Positions 16,021 through 24,614 of a stretch of 64,000 nucleotides of DNA are shown one piece after another. The stretch covers positions 1-64,000 of the forward strand of contig NZ_BMQP01000049.1 of assembly GCF_014648175.1 (NCBI RefSeq). Reading direction: 5' to 3'. The position numbers and the translations under genes are program-made. The stretch is from Planobispora rosea (lineage in GTDB: Bacteria > Actinomycetota > Actinomycetes > Streptosporangiales > Streptosporangiaceae). The notes under the pieces are model-generated. The model searched no databases and was not told where the DNA came from. It saw nothing but the letters and a program-made list of their open reading frames with translations. Positions within the stretch are counted from its first letter, which is position 1; the number at the start of each line of letters is the position of its first letter.

Positions 16021-17061
16021 ATGCCCGAGACACCGCCTCCGGAGAACCCGGAGAACCCGGGGAACGCCGAAGCCCCGGACGGCCCGTCGCGGCCGTCCAC
16101 GCTCGCCGACGGGTTCCGGCTGGCGATCGGCACGCTGAGCGTCCTCCCGGTGCGGCCGGGGACGGTGGACCGCCGGGCGGGAGGCCGGGCGATGGCGCTC
16201 GCCCCGCTGGTGGGGGCGGTGCTCGGCGGGATCGCCGCGGCCGTGCTGACGGCCGCCCTGTGGCTGGAGATCTCACCGTTGCTCTCCTCGGCGCTGGCCG
16301 TGGGCACGCTGGCGCTGCTCACCCGGGCGCTGCACCTGGACGGGCTGGCCGACCTGGCCGACGGGCTGGGCAGCGGCCGGCCCGCGGAGCGGGCGCTGGA
16401 CATCATGAAGCGCTCCGACATCGGTCCCTTCGGCGTCGTGACGCTGGTCCTCACGCTGCTCGTCCAGACGGCGGCGCTCACGGAGGCGGTGTCGGCGGGC
16501 TTCGGGCCGCCCGCGCTGGTGGCGGCCTGCGTCGCGGGGCGGCTGGCGCTCACCTGGGCCTGCCGCGAGCACGTGCCCGGCGCCCGGCCCGGCGGGCTCG
16601 GCGCGACGGTCGCCGGGACGGTACGGCGCGGCCCCGCCCTGGCCGCCACCGCGCTCTCCCTCACGGGCGTGGCCGCCGTGACGTTCCTGTTCTGCTTCTG
16701 GATCCTCGGTCCGTCCTCTTCCGGCCACCACTACTTGAGCCACTCCCCGGAGGACGCCGTCCTCTACGACGGCTCTTACGCCCCTCTGCGAGGGGCGGAG
16801 ATGAGCGAGGCCTACGCAGGGGCGCTGGAGATCTCCTCTTTCCCCGAAGGCGTGCTCCGTCTGCCTCAGGACCTGCTTTCCCCCCTCCCCGCCCTTCTCC
16901 CGGTGGTGGCGTGCCCGCTGGCGGTGGTGGCGGGCCTGCTGGCTGCGTCGGCGCTGCGGCGCAGGGCGGTGCGGCGGCTGGGTGGGATCACCGGGGACGT
17001 GCTCGGCGCGCTCGTCGAGACCGCCACGGCCGCCGCCCTGGTGGTGTGCGTGATGGTGTGA
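16021..17061 (+). CDS. cobS: adenosylcobinamide-GDP ribazoletransferase, with insertion
   Basis: Membrane enzyme joining adenosylcobinamide-GDP and alpha-ribazole to give cobalamin (phosphate). The 346-aa product has the family helices, LHLDGLADLADGLGSGRPAERALDIMKRSDIG with the acidic metal-binding residues, and the C-terminal RRLGGITGDVLGAL. Most CobS proteins are about 250-270 aa. This one has a Pro-rich extension of about 25 residues and an extra hydrophilic segment at about residues 229-288 (GHHYLSHSPEDAVLYDG and onward) between two helices. It follows cobU in an operon. Confidence 0.92.
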   Translation: MPETPPPENPENPGNAEAPDGPSRPSTLADGFRLAIGTLSVLPVRPGTVDRRAGGRAMALAPLVGAVLGGIAAAVLTAALWLEISPLLSSALAVGTLALLTRALHLDGLADLADGLGSGRPAERALDIMKRSDIGPFGVVTLVLTLLVQTAALTEAVSAGFGPPALVAACVAGRLALTWACREHVPGARPGGLGATVAGTVRRGPALAATALSLTGVAAVTFLFCFWILGPSSSGHHYLSHSPEDAVLYDGSYAPLRGAEMSEAYAGALEISSFPEGVLRLPQDLLSPLPALLPVVACPLAVVAGLLAASALRRRAVRRLGGITGDVLGALVETATAAALVVCVMV

Positions 17062-17076
17062 CCCGCCGCCTCCCTC

Positions 17077-18000
17077 TCAGACGGCCGTCGGGGCGGACCG
17101 CCGTACCGGCCAGCGGGTGAACAGCACGGCGGAGAGCACCGCCAGCAGCGCCGAGCCGGTCAGGCCGGTGATCCCTGCGACCGCGAGGTCCGGCGGGGCG
17201 GCGGCGTCGCCCAGCAGCAGGGTGAGGCCCGCCGAGGCGTTCAACGCGCCGTGGCCGACGACCGCGGGCCAGACGCTTCCGGTACGGAGCCGGAACCAGC
17301 CGAGCAGGGCCCCGTAGGCCACACAGAAGATCACGAAGAAGGGGGCCGCCCAGGCGCCCAGCTCCGGGTAGTTGTAGCCGCGCAGGGTCAGCGGGGCGTG
17401 CCAGGCGCCCCAGATCACCCCGGACAGCAGCAACGCCCGCGCGGTGCCCAGCGGCATCAGACGCGGCAGCAGCCAGCCCCGCCAGCCCCACTCCTCACCG
17501 AACGCCGCCACGGAGTTGATCAGCGGGGCGATCGTCACGGCCGACACGACCTGCACCACGGCCAGGACCGCCGGGTCGACCGGGGCCTGCGGTCCCGGCG
17601 CGGCCTGCGCGAGGGCCTCGCGGTACAGACTGAGCCCGTCGAGGTCCAGGGTGAGCAGCCCGAGCGCGGCGCTGAGCGCGATCGCCGCGACGGCCAGCAG
17701 GGGCGTGCCGAGCCAGGAGAGCACGAAGAGGACGATCGTGCGCCTCCTGTCCTCCCCCAGGGTCAGCCCGGTCGCCCTGGCCCACTCGCGCCAGGTCGTG
17801 CCGGGGACTCCCCGCCGTCTGCCGGACAGCCAGACGGCCAGGACGCCGAGCGCCGGGGTGAACATCATCGCGATGCTGATCGCGGCGGCGGCCGGGGAGC
17901 CGAGGGATGCCTTCCCCAGCCAGACGGGGAGCGCGAACAGCCAGGACAGGCCGTACGCGACGAGGAGGAACGACCAGAGGTCCGCGGAACGACGTGGCAC
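17077..18000 (-). CDS. CPBP-family intramembrane metalloprotease
   Basis: 307 aa, multi-pass membrane protein of the CAAX-processing/bacteriocin-processing (CPBP, Abi) family. The glutamate motif FGEEWGWRGWLLPRL (EExxxR), a following HAPLTLRG histidine and VVGHGALNA are the expected active-site elements. GTG start after GAAAGG; the longer upstream frame lacks a ribosome site. Substrate unknown. It converges on cobS with only 15 bp between them. Confidence 0.87.
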   Translation of the reverse strand: MPRRSADLWSFLLVAYGLSWLFALPVWLGKASLGSPAAAAISIAMMFTPALGVLAVWLSGRRRGVPGTTWREWARATGLTLGEDRRRTIVLFVLSWLGTPLLAVAAIALSAALGLLTLDLDGLSLYREALAQAAPGPQAPVDPAVLAVVQVVSAVTIAPLINSVAAFGEEWGWRGWLLPRLMPLGTARALLLSGVIWGAWHAPLTLRGYNYPELGAWAAPFFVIFCVAYGALLGWFRLRTGSVWPAVVGHGALNASAGLTLLLGDAAAPPDLAVAGITGLTGSALLAVLSAVLFTRWPVRRSAPTAV

Positions 18001-18204
18001 GACGTCACCTTTCGGGGAGCGGGGAGAACGGGCCCCCTGCCGGGGCGGCCCGGTGAACACGGGCGGAGATCGCGGGTGGAGCGCTGATGGGACGCGGTCC
18101 TCAGGACCCGGGCGGGGGCAGCGCAGGGCGGGAACCCGCCCGCGTGAGGAGGGTGTCCGGGAGAGGGACGGGGATCTTCGGGGGACAGGGCTCGCGACGG
18201 CGGA

Positions 18205-19230
18205 TCACGAGCCCGCGGCCTCGGCGATGTAGGCGTTCAGCAGGGCGGCGCCGCGCTCGGCGTCGTCGGCGGAGACGGCGAACTCCCCGCCCCGGGCGCG
18301 GCGGATGACCAGGTGGTCACCGCCGCGCAGCATGAGAGTGGTCCGTCCGGTGCCGGGAACGCTGCGCACGCCCCAGCCGCCGACCTCGCCCGGTGTGCGC
18401 CGCTCCGCCCAGGCCGACTCGATCGCCCCGGCAGGGGTACGGCGGGCGGGCCACCCCCAGGGACCGAGCCCGACGCGCAGTCCCTGGGGGTCGACCGTGA
18501 CCCGGACCGTGGCCGTGGCGACGCCGAGCAGCGAGATGGGGACGGCTACGGAGAGGATCGACCAGGCGGCGGGGACGTCGACCACGTCCCCCGCGGCGAG
18601 CCCGATGACGATCAGCGCCGCCACCGGGGCCGTGACGGCCAGCCAGGTCAGCCAGGGGTTGGAGACGCGGCTCACCCAGACCGTGCGCCGCCCCGGCCTG
18701 AGCCGGACCGCCGGTGGCGGCTCCGCCGGGTGTCCGGTGGCGGGGTCGGGTCCTCCCCTGCCGAGATAGCCGGCGAGCGTTCCCACGGCGAAGGCCACGA
18801 GGAGCACCGCGAAGATCGTCCATGGTGGCAGCTCCGCCTCCCGCCAGGTCGCGGCGTCGAGGTTGGCGTAGAGGGTGGAGCCCTGGACGCCGAGGGCGAA
18901 CACGGCCCAGCCGAAGAGGAACGCCCACCAGTTGATCCGGATTATCCGGGTTCGCAGGGCCGCACCGTGCAGCGCGGCGGCGAGCAGGATGATCCAGGCC
19001 ACTCCCCACAGCGCCAGGGTGACGACGAGGTCGGCGGCGAAGGACATGTTGTCGTCGGGGACGGATCCGCCGCTCCAGTGGGTGGCCAGCGGGTCGGGGA
19101 GGCGGTCGCGGAGAGCGAGCGGCACGGCGACCATGGCCGCGGTGACGGATGTGCCCCAGACGGCCGCGACGGTGACCGCGAGGCCGCGGGCGGGGGCCGC
19201 GTTCCGGCCGGGGGAGGGAGCGGACGTCAT
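18205..19230 (-). CDS. DUF1648-type membrane protein
   Basis: 341 aa. An N-terminal DUF1648-like region (ALRDRLPDPLATHWSGGSVPD) sits between helices 1 and 2, with further helices near residues 65-90, 100-115 and 135-160, and a pair around 200-250. The C-terminal part is soluble (VRSVPGTGRTTLMLRGGDHL). It lies downstream of the GntR gene on the same strand, an arrangement common for YtrA-type regulators with membrane proteins. Function unknown. Confidence 0.8.
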   Translation of the reverse strand: MTSAPSPGRNAAPARGLAVTVAAVWGTSVTAAMVAVPLALRDRLPDPLATHWSGGSVPDDNMSFAADLVVTLALWGVAWIILLAAALHGAALRTRIIRINWWAFLFGWAVFALGVQGSTLYANLDAATWREAELPPWTIFAVLLVAFAVGTLAGYLGRGGPDPATGHPAEPPPAVRLRPGRRTVWVSRVSNPWLTWLAVTAPVAALIVIGLAAGDVVDVPAAWSILSVAVPISLLGVATATVRVTVDPQGLRVGLGPWGWPARRTPAGAIESAWAERRTPGEVGGWGVRSVPGTGRTTLMLRGGDHLVIRRARGGEFAVSADDAERGAALLNAYIAEAAGS

Positions 19231-19256
19231 GGGGACTCCTCGGGATGGGCGTTCTC

Positions 19257-19309
19257 CGTGCGGGGCCTTTCCCCGCGGAGGCGTTTGCGTGCGGGGCCTT
19301 TCCCCGCGG
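19257..19309 (-). terminator. tandem duplicated hairpins after the GntR gene
   Basis: A 22-bp block at 19257-19278 is repeated exactly at 19288-19309. Each copy contains a GCGGGG-CCCCGC hairpin (19260-19276 and 19291-19307) with a 5-base loop. On the minus strand they lie between the GntR stop and the DUF1648 start and could attenuate read-through. Confidence 0.75.
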
Positions 19310-19324
19310 GGCGCTGCGGCCGTG

Positions 19325-19672
19325 TCAGGACAGCTCCCTGATGATGTGGATCACTTCTTCCGGGCCGTAGCCGTACCGGTCGGCCTCGGCGAGCAGCTCG
19401 CGCGCCGCCTCCACCAGCACGGCGTGGGCGTCGGGGCGGTTGAGCACGCTGACGCCGCGCCCGCGGCGGAACTCCAGCAATCCCTCGTCCCGCAGCTCAC
19501 GCAGCGCGCGCAGCACCGTGTTGGCGTTGATGCCGAGCGCGCCCGCCAGATCCCGGGCGGGCGGGAGGCGGTCGCCGGGCGCGTAGGAGCCGTCGGCGAT
19601 GGCGCGACGGATCGCCCCGGCGACCTGTTCGTGCAGTGGCCTGGGATCGTTCAAGTCCAGAGTGAGCAACAT
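19325..19672 (-). CDS. GntR-family regulator, YtrA type
   Basis: 115 aa. A winged-helix GntR domain covers residues 8-75 (PLHEQVAGAIRRAIADG, GDRLPPARDLAGALGINANTVLRAL, EGLLEFRRGRGVSV). The C-terminal part is one short helix pair, too small for an FCD or UTRA ligand domain, which is typical of the YtrA subfamily. It probably represses itself and the DUF1648 gene through the inverted repeats at its start codon. ATG start; the transcript is probably leaderless. Confidence 0.9.
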   Translation of the reverse strand: MLLTLDLNDPRPLHEQVAGAIRRAIADGSYAPGDRLPPARDLAGALGINANTVLRALRELRDEGLLEFRRGRGVSVLNRPDAHAVLVEAARELLAEADRYGYGPEEVIHIIRELS

Positions 19673-19727
19673 GGTGCTATCGACAGTAGCACCATGACAG
19701 AAATGACGCTAGTTCGAATAGCACCAT
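19671..19727. promoter_or_regulatory. two YtrA-like operators between gntR and pepA
   Basis: Site 1: ATGGTGCTA at 19671-19679 and TAGCACCAT at 19687-19695, a perfect 9-bp inverted repeat with a 7-base spacer overlapping the gntR start codon. Site 2: ATGACGCTA at 19703-19711 and TAGCACCAT at 19719-19727, with the same spacer and 7 of 9 pairs. The two are exactly 32 bp apart, about three helical turns. Confidence 0.8.
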
Positions 19728-19799
19728 TCTGCGATTACCGATAGGTAGGATGAACCCCCGTTTACGCGGACGCCCCAAGCAGGACTAGCATCTGCGTAT

Positions 19800-21287
19800 G
19801 TGACCACTGTGCGGTTGAACCCACCTAACAACGTCGTCTCGTTCGACACCGACGCGCTGGTCGTCGGAGTCCACTCCGGACCGGACGGCCTGCGTGCCGC
19901 TCCCGGCGCGGAAGGGCTCGACCAGGCACTCGGCGGCAAACTGGCCGAGACTTTGAACGCCATGGGAGTCAAGGGCAAGCCGGGCGAGACCGCCAAGGTG
20001 CCGACCTTCGGCGCCCTGGCCGCCCCGCTCCTGGTCGTCGTCGGTCTCGGCGACGCTCCCGAGGGCGACTACGACATCGAGGCCCTCCGCCGCGCCGCGG
20101 GCGTCGCGACCCGGTCCCTGGCCGGGACCGCCCGCGCCGCGCTCGCCCTGCCGTCCGCCTCCGCGGAGCAGGCCGGAGCCCTCGCGCTGGGCGGTCTGCT
20201 CGGCGCCTACTCCTTCACCGCCTACCGGACCGGCGAGCAGCCCGCCCCGGTGGCCGAGCTGACCGTGCTGAGCGACGCCGAAGGCGCCGAGGCCGCCGTC
20301 GAGCGCGCCTCCACGGTCGCCGCGTCCGTCTCCCTGGTCCGAGACCTGGTCAACACCCCGCCGTCGGGCCTGTGGCCGGCCCGCTTCGCCAAGATCGCCG
20401 AGCAGACCGCCGCCGAGGTGGGGCTGTCGGTCGAGGTCCTCGACGAGACGGCCCTCAAGGAGGGCGGTTACGGCGGCATCGTCGCCGTCGGCCAGGGTTC
20501 GGCCAACCCGCCGCGCCTGGTCCGCCTGGCCTACAGCCACCCGGAGGCCGCCAAGACGGTCGCGTTCGTCGGCAAGGGCATCACCTTCGACTCCGGCGGC
20601 CTGTCCATCAAGCCGACCTCCGGAATGGACTGGATGAAGTCGGACATGGGCGGCGCCGGCGCCGTCTTCGGCGCGCTCGTCGCGATCGCCAGGCTGGGGC
20701 TGAAGGTCAACGCGGTCGGTTACCTCTGCCTGGCCGAGAACATGCCCAGCGGCACCGCCCAGCGCCCGTCCGACGTGTTCACCAGCTTCGCCGGCAAGAC
20801 CGTCGAGGTGCTCGACACCGACGCCGAGGGCCGCCTGGTCCTGATCGACGGCATCGCCCGCGCCGGCCAGGACAACCCCGACCTGATCGTCGACGTCGCC
20901 ACGCTCACCGGCGCGCAGATCGTCGCGCTCGGCTGGCGTACGGCGGGCGTCATGGCCAACGACGACGCGCTCCGCGAGGAGGTCGTCGCGATAGCGGGCG
21001 AGCAGGGCGAGGCCGCCTGGGGCATGCCGCTGCCGGAGGAGCTCCGCAAGGGTCTCGACTCCCCCGTCGCCGACATCGCCAACCTGCATCCCGAGCGCTT
21101 CGGCGGAATGCTCACCGCGGGCCTGTTCCTGAAGGAGTTCGTGCCGGACGGCGTCAAGTGGGCGCACATCGACACGGCCGGGCCCGCCTTCAACAAGGGC
21201 GAGCCGCACGGCTACACGCCGAAGGGCGGGACCGGGGCGATGACCCGGACCCTCATCGGCATCGCCGAGCGGTACACAGCGGGCTGA
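19800..21287 (+). CDS. pepA: leucyl aminopeptidase (M17)
   Basis: Cytosolic di-metal aminopeptidase that trims N-terminal residues from peptides. 495 aa. The C-terminal catalytic domain carries GKGITFDSGGLSIKP (metal-binding Lys and Asp), the hallmark VLDTDAEGRL and the downstream catalytic Arg in the same motif. The GTG at 19800 is the start; a TAGCAT about 9 bases upstream suggests a leaderless transcript. Divergent from gntR and close to its operators. The stop lies inside a tandem terminator repeat. Confidence 0.94.
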   Translation: MTTVRLNPPNNVVSFDTDALVVGVHSGPDGLRAAPGAEGLDQALGGKLAETLNAMGVKGKPGETAKVPTFGALAAPLLVVVGLGDAPEGDYDIEALRRAAGVATRSLAGTARAALALPSASAEQAGALALGGLLGAYSFTAYRTGEQPAPVAELTVLSDAEGAEAAVERASTVAASVSLVRDLVNTPPSGLWPARFAKIAEQTAAEVGLSVEVLDETALKEGGYGGIVAVGQGSANPPRLVRLAYSHPEAAKTVAFVGKGITFDSGGLSIKPTSGMDWMKSDMGGAGAVFGALVAIARLGLKVNAVGYLCLAENMPSGTAQRPSDVFTSFAGKTVEVLDTDAEGRLVLIDGIARAGQDNPDLIVDVATLTGAQIVALGWRTAGVMANDDALREEVVAIAGEQGEAAWGMPLPEELRKGLDSPVADIANLHPERFGGMLTAGLFLKEFVPDGVKWAHIDTAGPAFNKGEPHGYTPKGGTGAMTRTLIGIAERYTAG

Positions 21288-21362
21288 GAAGTCGGCATCA
21301 GCCCGCCCGGTAGCACAGCGGGCTGAGAAGTCGGCATCAGCCCGCCCGGTAGCACAGCGGGC
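21275..21362. repeat. tandem 39-bp repeat of the pepA terminator
   Basis: A 39-bp unit occurs at 21275-21313 and 21314-21352, then a partial third copy begins at 21353. Each full unit holds a perfect 9-bp hairpin (GCGGGCTGA with TCAGCCCGC, 10-base loop) at 21279-21306 and 21318-21345. The pepA stop codon (21285-21287) is inside the first stem. Confidence 0.85.
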
Positions 21363-21544
21363 CGACGGACCCGCTCCGGCCCTCTTCCGGTCCCGCGCGG
21401 CAGGCGGGGGGCCGGGTGCGGGACCCGCGTTCCGCCCTTCGCGGGCGGGGCACAAGCGACGTAGACAAGTGAAAAGATGCGGATGCCGGGGCCGGGCCGA
21501 CAGCGGGCCCTCGGCGGCGTACCGATCCGACAAGGAGCATTCCT

Positions 21545-22924
21545 GTGGCTGATGGCAGCGGCCCCTACGACATCGTCATCCTGGGCGGCGGGAGCGGTGG
21601 CTACGCCTGCGCCCTGCGGGCGGCGGAGCTGGGCAAGACCGTCGCGCTGATCGAGAAGGACAAGATCGGCGGCACGTGCCTGCACCGGGGATGCATCCCC
21701 ACCAAGGCTCTCCTGCACTCCGCGGAGGTCGCCGACGAGACGCGCGAGAGCGCGGCGTTCGGCGTCAAGGCCCGCTTCGAGGGCATCGACGTCCCCGCGG
21801 TGCACACGTTCAAGGACAAGATCGTCACCCGCGCCTGGAAGGGCGTGCAGGGCCTGCTCAAGAGCAGGGGCGTCACGATCGTCGAGGGTGAGGGCCGGCT
21901 CGTCGGCCCGACCCGGATCGCCGTGGGCAACGACGTCTACGAAGGCCGCAACGTCGTGCTGGCGACGGGCTCGGCGCCCAGGTCGCTGCCCGGCCTGGAG
22001 ATCGACGGCGAGCGGATCATCACCAGCGAGCACGCGCTCAAGCTCGACCGCGTGCCCTCCTCCGTGGTCGTCCTCGGCGGCGGCGTCATCGGCGTGGAGT
22101 TCGCCAGCGTCTGGCGGTCCTTCGGCGCCGAGGTGACGATCGTCGAGGCCCTGCCGCACCTGCTGCCGCTGGAGGAGGAGTCCAGCTCCAAGCTGCTGGA
22201 GCGGGCCTTCCGCCGCCGCGGCATCAAGCAGGAGCTGGGCGTCTTCTTCGAGGGCGTGAAGACCACCGACACCGGCGTGGTCGTCAGCCTGGCCAACGGC
22301 AAGACCCTGGAGGCGGAGCTGCTGCTGGTGGCCGTCGGCCGCGGGGCCGTCTCCTCCGGCATGGGCTTCGAGGAGGCCGGCATCGCCATCGAGCGCGGCA
22401 CCGTGGTCGTCAACGAGCACTGCCAGACCAGCGTTCCGGGCGTCTACGCGGTCGGCGACCTGATCCCGACCCTGCAGCTGGCCCACGCCGGCTTCGCCGA
22501 GGGCATCATGGTGGCCGAGCACATCGCCGGTCTCAACCCGCCCGCGATCGACTACGACGGCATCCCGCGGATCACGTACTCCGACCCGGAGGTCGCCTCG
22601 GTCGGCATCACCTCGGCCCAGGCCCAGGAGCGCGGCTACGAGATCGTGGAGGCGACCTACGACCTGGCGGGCAACCCCAGGAGCCAGATCATCGGCACGC
22701 AGGGCGCGGTCAAGGTCATCGCCCAGAAGGACGGTCCGGTACTCGGCGTGCACATGGTGGGCCGCCGCATCGGCGAGCTCGTCACCGAGGGCCAGCTGAT
22801 CTACAACTGGGAGGCCCTGCCCTCCGAGGTCGCCCAGCTCATCCACGCCCACCCGACCCAGTCCGAGGCCCTGGGCGAGGCGATGCTCGTCCTGGCCGGC
22901 AAGCCGCTGCACGTCCACAACTAG
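21545..22924 (+). CDS. lpdA: dihydrolipoyl dehydrogenase (E3)
   Basis: FAD enzyme that reoxidises dihydrolipoamide in 2-oxoacid dehydrogenase complexes. 459 aa. FAD-binding ILGGGSGGYACALRAAELG, redox-active disulfide GGTCLHRGCIPTK, NAD-binding VLGGGVIGVEFASVWRSFG, FAD-contact VYAVGDL and the C-terminal HAHPTQSE with the catalytic His-Glu pair are all intact. GTG start after AAGGAG (21532-21537). sucB follows 36 bp later, so E3 and E2 are co-transcribed. Confidence 0.96.
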   Translation: MADGSGPYDIVILGGGSGGYACALRAAELGKTVALIEKDKIGGTCLHRGCIPTKALLHSAEVADETRESAAFGVKARFEGIDVPAVHTFKDKIVTRAWKGVQGLLKSRGVTIVEGEGRLVGPTRIAVGNDVYEGRNVVLATGSAPRSLPGLEIDGERIITSEHALKLDRVPSSVVVLGGGVIGVEFASVWRSFGAEVTIVEALPHLLPLEEESSSKLLERAFRRRGIKQELGVFFEGVKTTDTGVVVSLANGKTLEAELLLVAVGRGAVSSGMGFEEAGIAIERGTVVVNEHCQTSVPGVYAVGDLIPTLQLAHAGFAEGIMVAEHIAGLNPPAIDYDGIPRITYSDPEVASVGITSAQAQERGYEIVEATYDLAGNPRSQIIGTQGAVKVIAQKDGPVLGVHMVGRRIGELVTEGQLIYNWEALPSEVAQLIHAHPTQSEALGEAMLVLAGKPLHVHN

Positions 22925-22960
22925 CCGAAGCCCTCACTCGAAAGCGCGAGAGAAGACACC

Positions 22961-24475
22961 ATGCCGAAGTCCGTACAGATGCCCCAGCTCGGCGAGAGCG
23001 TCACCGAGGGCACCGTCACCCGCTGGCTGAAGAAGGAGGGCGAGCGCGTCGAGGCCGACGAGCCGCTCCTCGAAGTCTCCACCGACAAGGTCGACACCGA
23101 GATCCCGTCCCCGGCCGCGGGCATCCTGACGAAGATCATCGTTGCCGAGGACGAGACCGTCGAGGTCGGCACCGAGCTCGCCCTCATCGACGAGAACGGT
23201 GTCGAGGGCGCGTCCGCCCCGGCCCAGGAGGCTCCCGCCCCCGCGCAGGCCCAGGCCCCGGCCCCGGCCCCCGAGCCGGAGCCGGAGCCCGCCCCGGCGG
23301 CGCCGATCTCGTCGATCCCGCAGCCCGCCCCGCAGGCCCAGCAGGCCCAGCCCGCTCCCCCGGCTCCGGCCCCGGCCCCGCAGGCCCAGACTCCGCCGCC
23401 GGCTCCGGCTCCGGCTCCGCAGGCTGCCCCGGCCCCGGCTCCGCAGGCCGCGCCGGCGCAGCCCGCCGCCCCGGCCCCGGCCCCGGCCTCCGGTGAGAGC
23501 CCGTACGTCACGCCGCTGGTCCGCAAGCTCGCCGCCGAGCACAACGTGGACCTCGAGAGCCTGAACGGCACCGGCGTGGGTGGCCGCATCCGCAAGCAGG
23601 ACGTCCTGGAGGCCGCCCGCGCCCAGCGCGAGCGGGCCGCCGCCCCGGCTCCGGCCGCCGCCCCGCAGGCCGCCCAGGCCCAGGCCCCCGCTCCGGCCGC
23701 CGCCCCGCAGGCCGCCCAGGCCCCCGAGCCGGTCGAGGTGGACACGACCCTGCGCGGCCGTACCGAGAAGATGTCCCGTCTGCGTCAGACCATCGCCAAG
23801 CGCATGGTCGAGTCGCTGCAGGTCTCGGCCCAGCTCACCAGCGTGGTCGAGGTCGACGTCACCCGCATCGCGCGCCTGCGCGACCGGGCCAAGACCGAGT
23901 TCCAGCGGCGTGAGGGCGTCAAGCTCTCGTTCATGCCGTTCTTCGCGCTGGCCGCGGTCGAGGCGCTCAAGCAGCACCCGAAGCTGAACGCCACGATCAA
24001 CAGCGAGACCAACGAGGTGACCTACTTCGACGCCGAGCACCTCGGCTTCGCGACGGACACCGAGCGCGGCCTGCTCGTCCCGGTCATCAAGAACGCCGGT
24101 GACCTCAACATCGCCGGTCTCGCCCGTAAGATCGCCGACCTGGCCGAGCGCACCCGCGCCAACAAGGTGAGCCCGGACGAGATCACCGGCGGCACGTTCA
24201 CGCTGACCAACACCGGCAGCCGCGGCGCGCTGTTCGACACGCCGATCCTCAACCAGCCGCAGGTCGGCATGCTGGGCACCGGTGCGGTCGTCAAGCGCCC
24301 GGTCGTCGTGGACACCCCCGAGGGCGAGGTCATCGCCGTCCGCTCGATGGTGTACCTCGCGCTCAGCTACGACCACCGCCTGGTCGACGGCGCCGACGCC
24401 GCCCGCTTCCTGACGACGATCAAGCGTCGCCTGGAGGAGGGCAACTTCGAGAACCAGCTGGGTCTCAACGCCTAG
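22961..24475 (+). CDS. sucB: 2-oxoacid dehydrogenase E2 (dihydrolipoamide acyltransferase)
   Basis: 504 aa. One lipoyl domain (residues 1-80, with the lipoylated lysine in VSTDKVDTE), a long Pro/Ala/Gln linker (about 85-180), an E3-binding domain ([19 protein letters not shown] to [13 protein letters not shown]), a second Pro/Ala linker and a catalytic domain ending in [16 protein letters not shown] with the catalytic His and Asp. It matches the actinobacterial SucB/DlaT protein by position beside lipA and lipB. Whether it serves the pyruvate or the oxoglutarate complex is not decided by the sequence. Confidence 0.94.
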   Translation: MPKSVQMPQLGESVTEGTVTRWLKKEGERVEADEPLLEVSTDKVDTEIPSPAAGILTKIIVAEDETVEVGTELALIDENGVEGASAPAQEAPAPAQAQAPAPAPEPEPEPAPAAPISSIPQPAPQAQQAQPAPPAPAPAPQAQTPPPAPAPAPQAAPAPAPQAAPAQPAAPAPAPASGESPYVTPLVRKLAAEHNVDLESLNGTGVGGRIRKQDVLEAARAQRERAAAPAPAAAPQAAQAQAPAPAAAPQAAQAPEPVEVDTTLRGRTEKMSRLRQTIAKRMVESLQVSAQLTSVVEVDVTRIARLRDRAKTEFQRREGVKLSFMPFFALAAVEALKQHPKLNATINSETNEVTYFDAEHLGFATDTERGLLVPVIKNAGDLNIAGLARKIADLAERTRANKVSPDEITGGTFTLTNTGSRGALFDTPILNQPQVGMLGTGAVVKRPVVVDTPEGEVIAVRSMVYLALSYDHRLVDGADAARFLTTIKRRLEEGNFENQLGLNA

Positions 24476-24491
24476 TCACCCGTTCTCCCGG

Positions 24492-24524
24492 CCGGGCCGG
24501 TCCGCCTCCCGCGGACCGGCCCGG
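24492..24524 (+). terminator. terminator after sucB
   Basis: Perfect 14-bp inverted repeat (24492-24505 and 24511-24524) with a 5-base loop, followed by TCCCTTTCT, 16 bp after the sucB stop. Confidence 0.88.
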
Positions 24525-24614
24525 TCCCTTTCTCCGCCCCGTTCCCCTTCCTCCGGCAACCGGAGTGATCCCGCCTCCCGAAGATCTCAGCGGAGGTCGA
24601 TTACATTGGACGGT

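Noticed and set aside
21212-22918. 568-codon minus-strand frame over lpdA
   Set aside because: Shadow of an enzyme with intact motifs; no ribosome site or domain.
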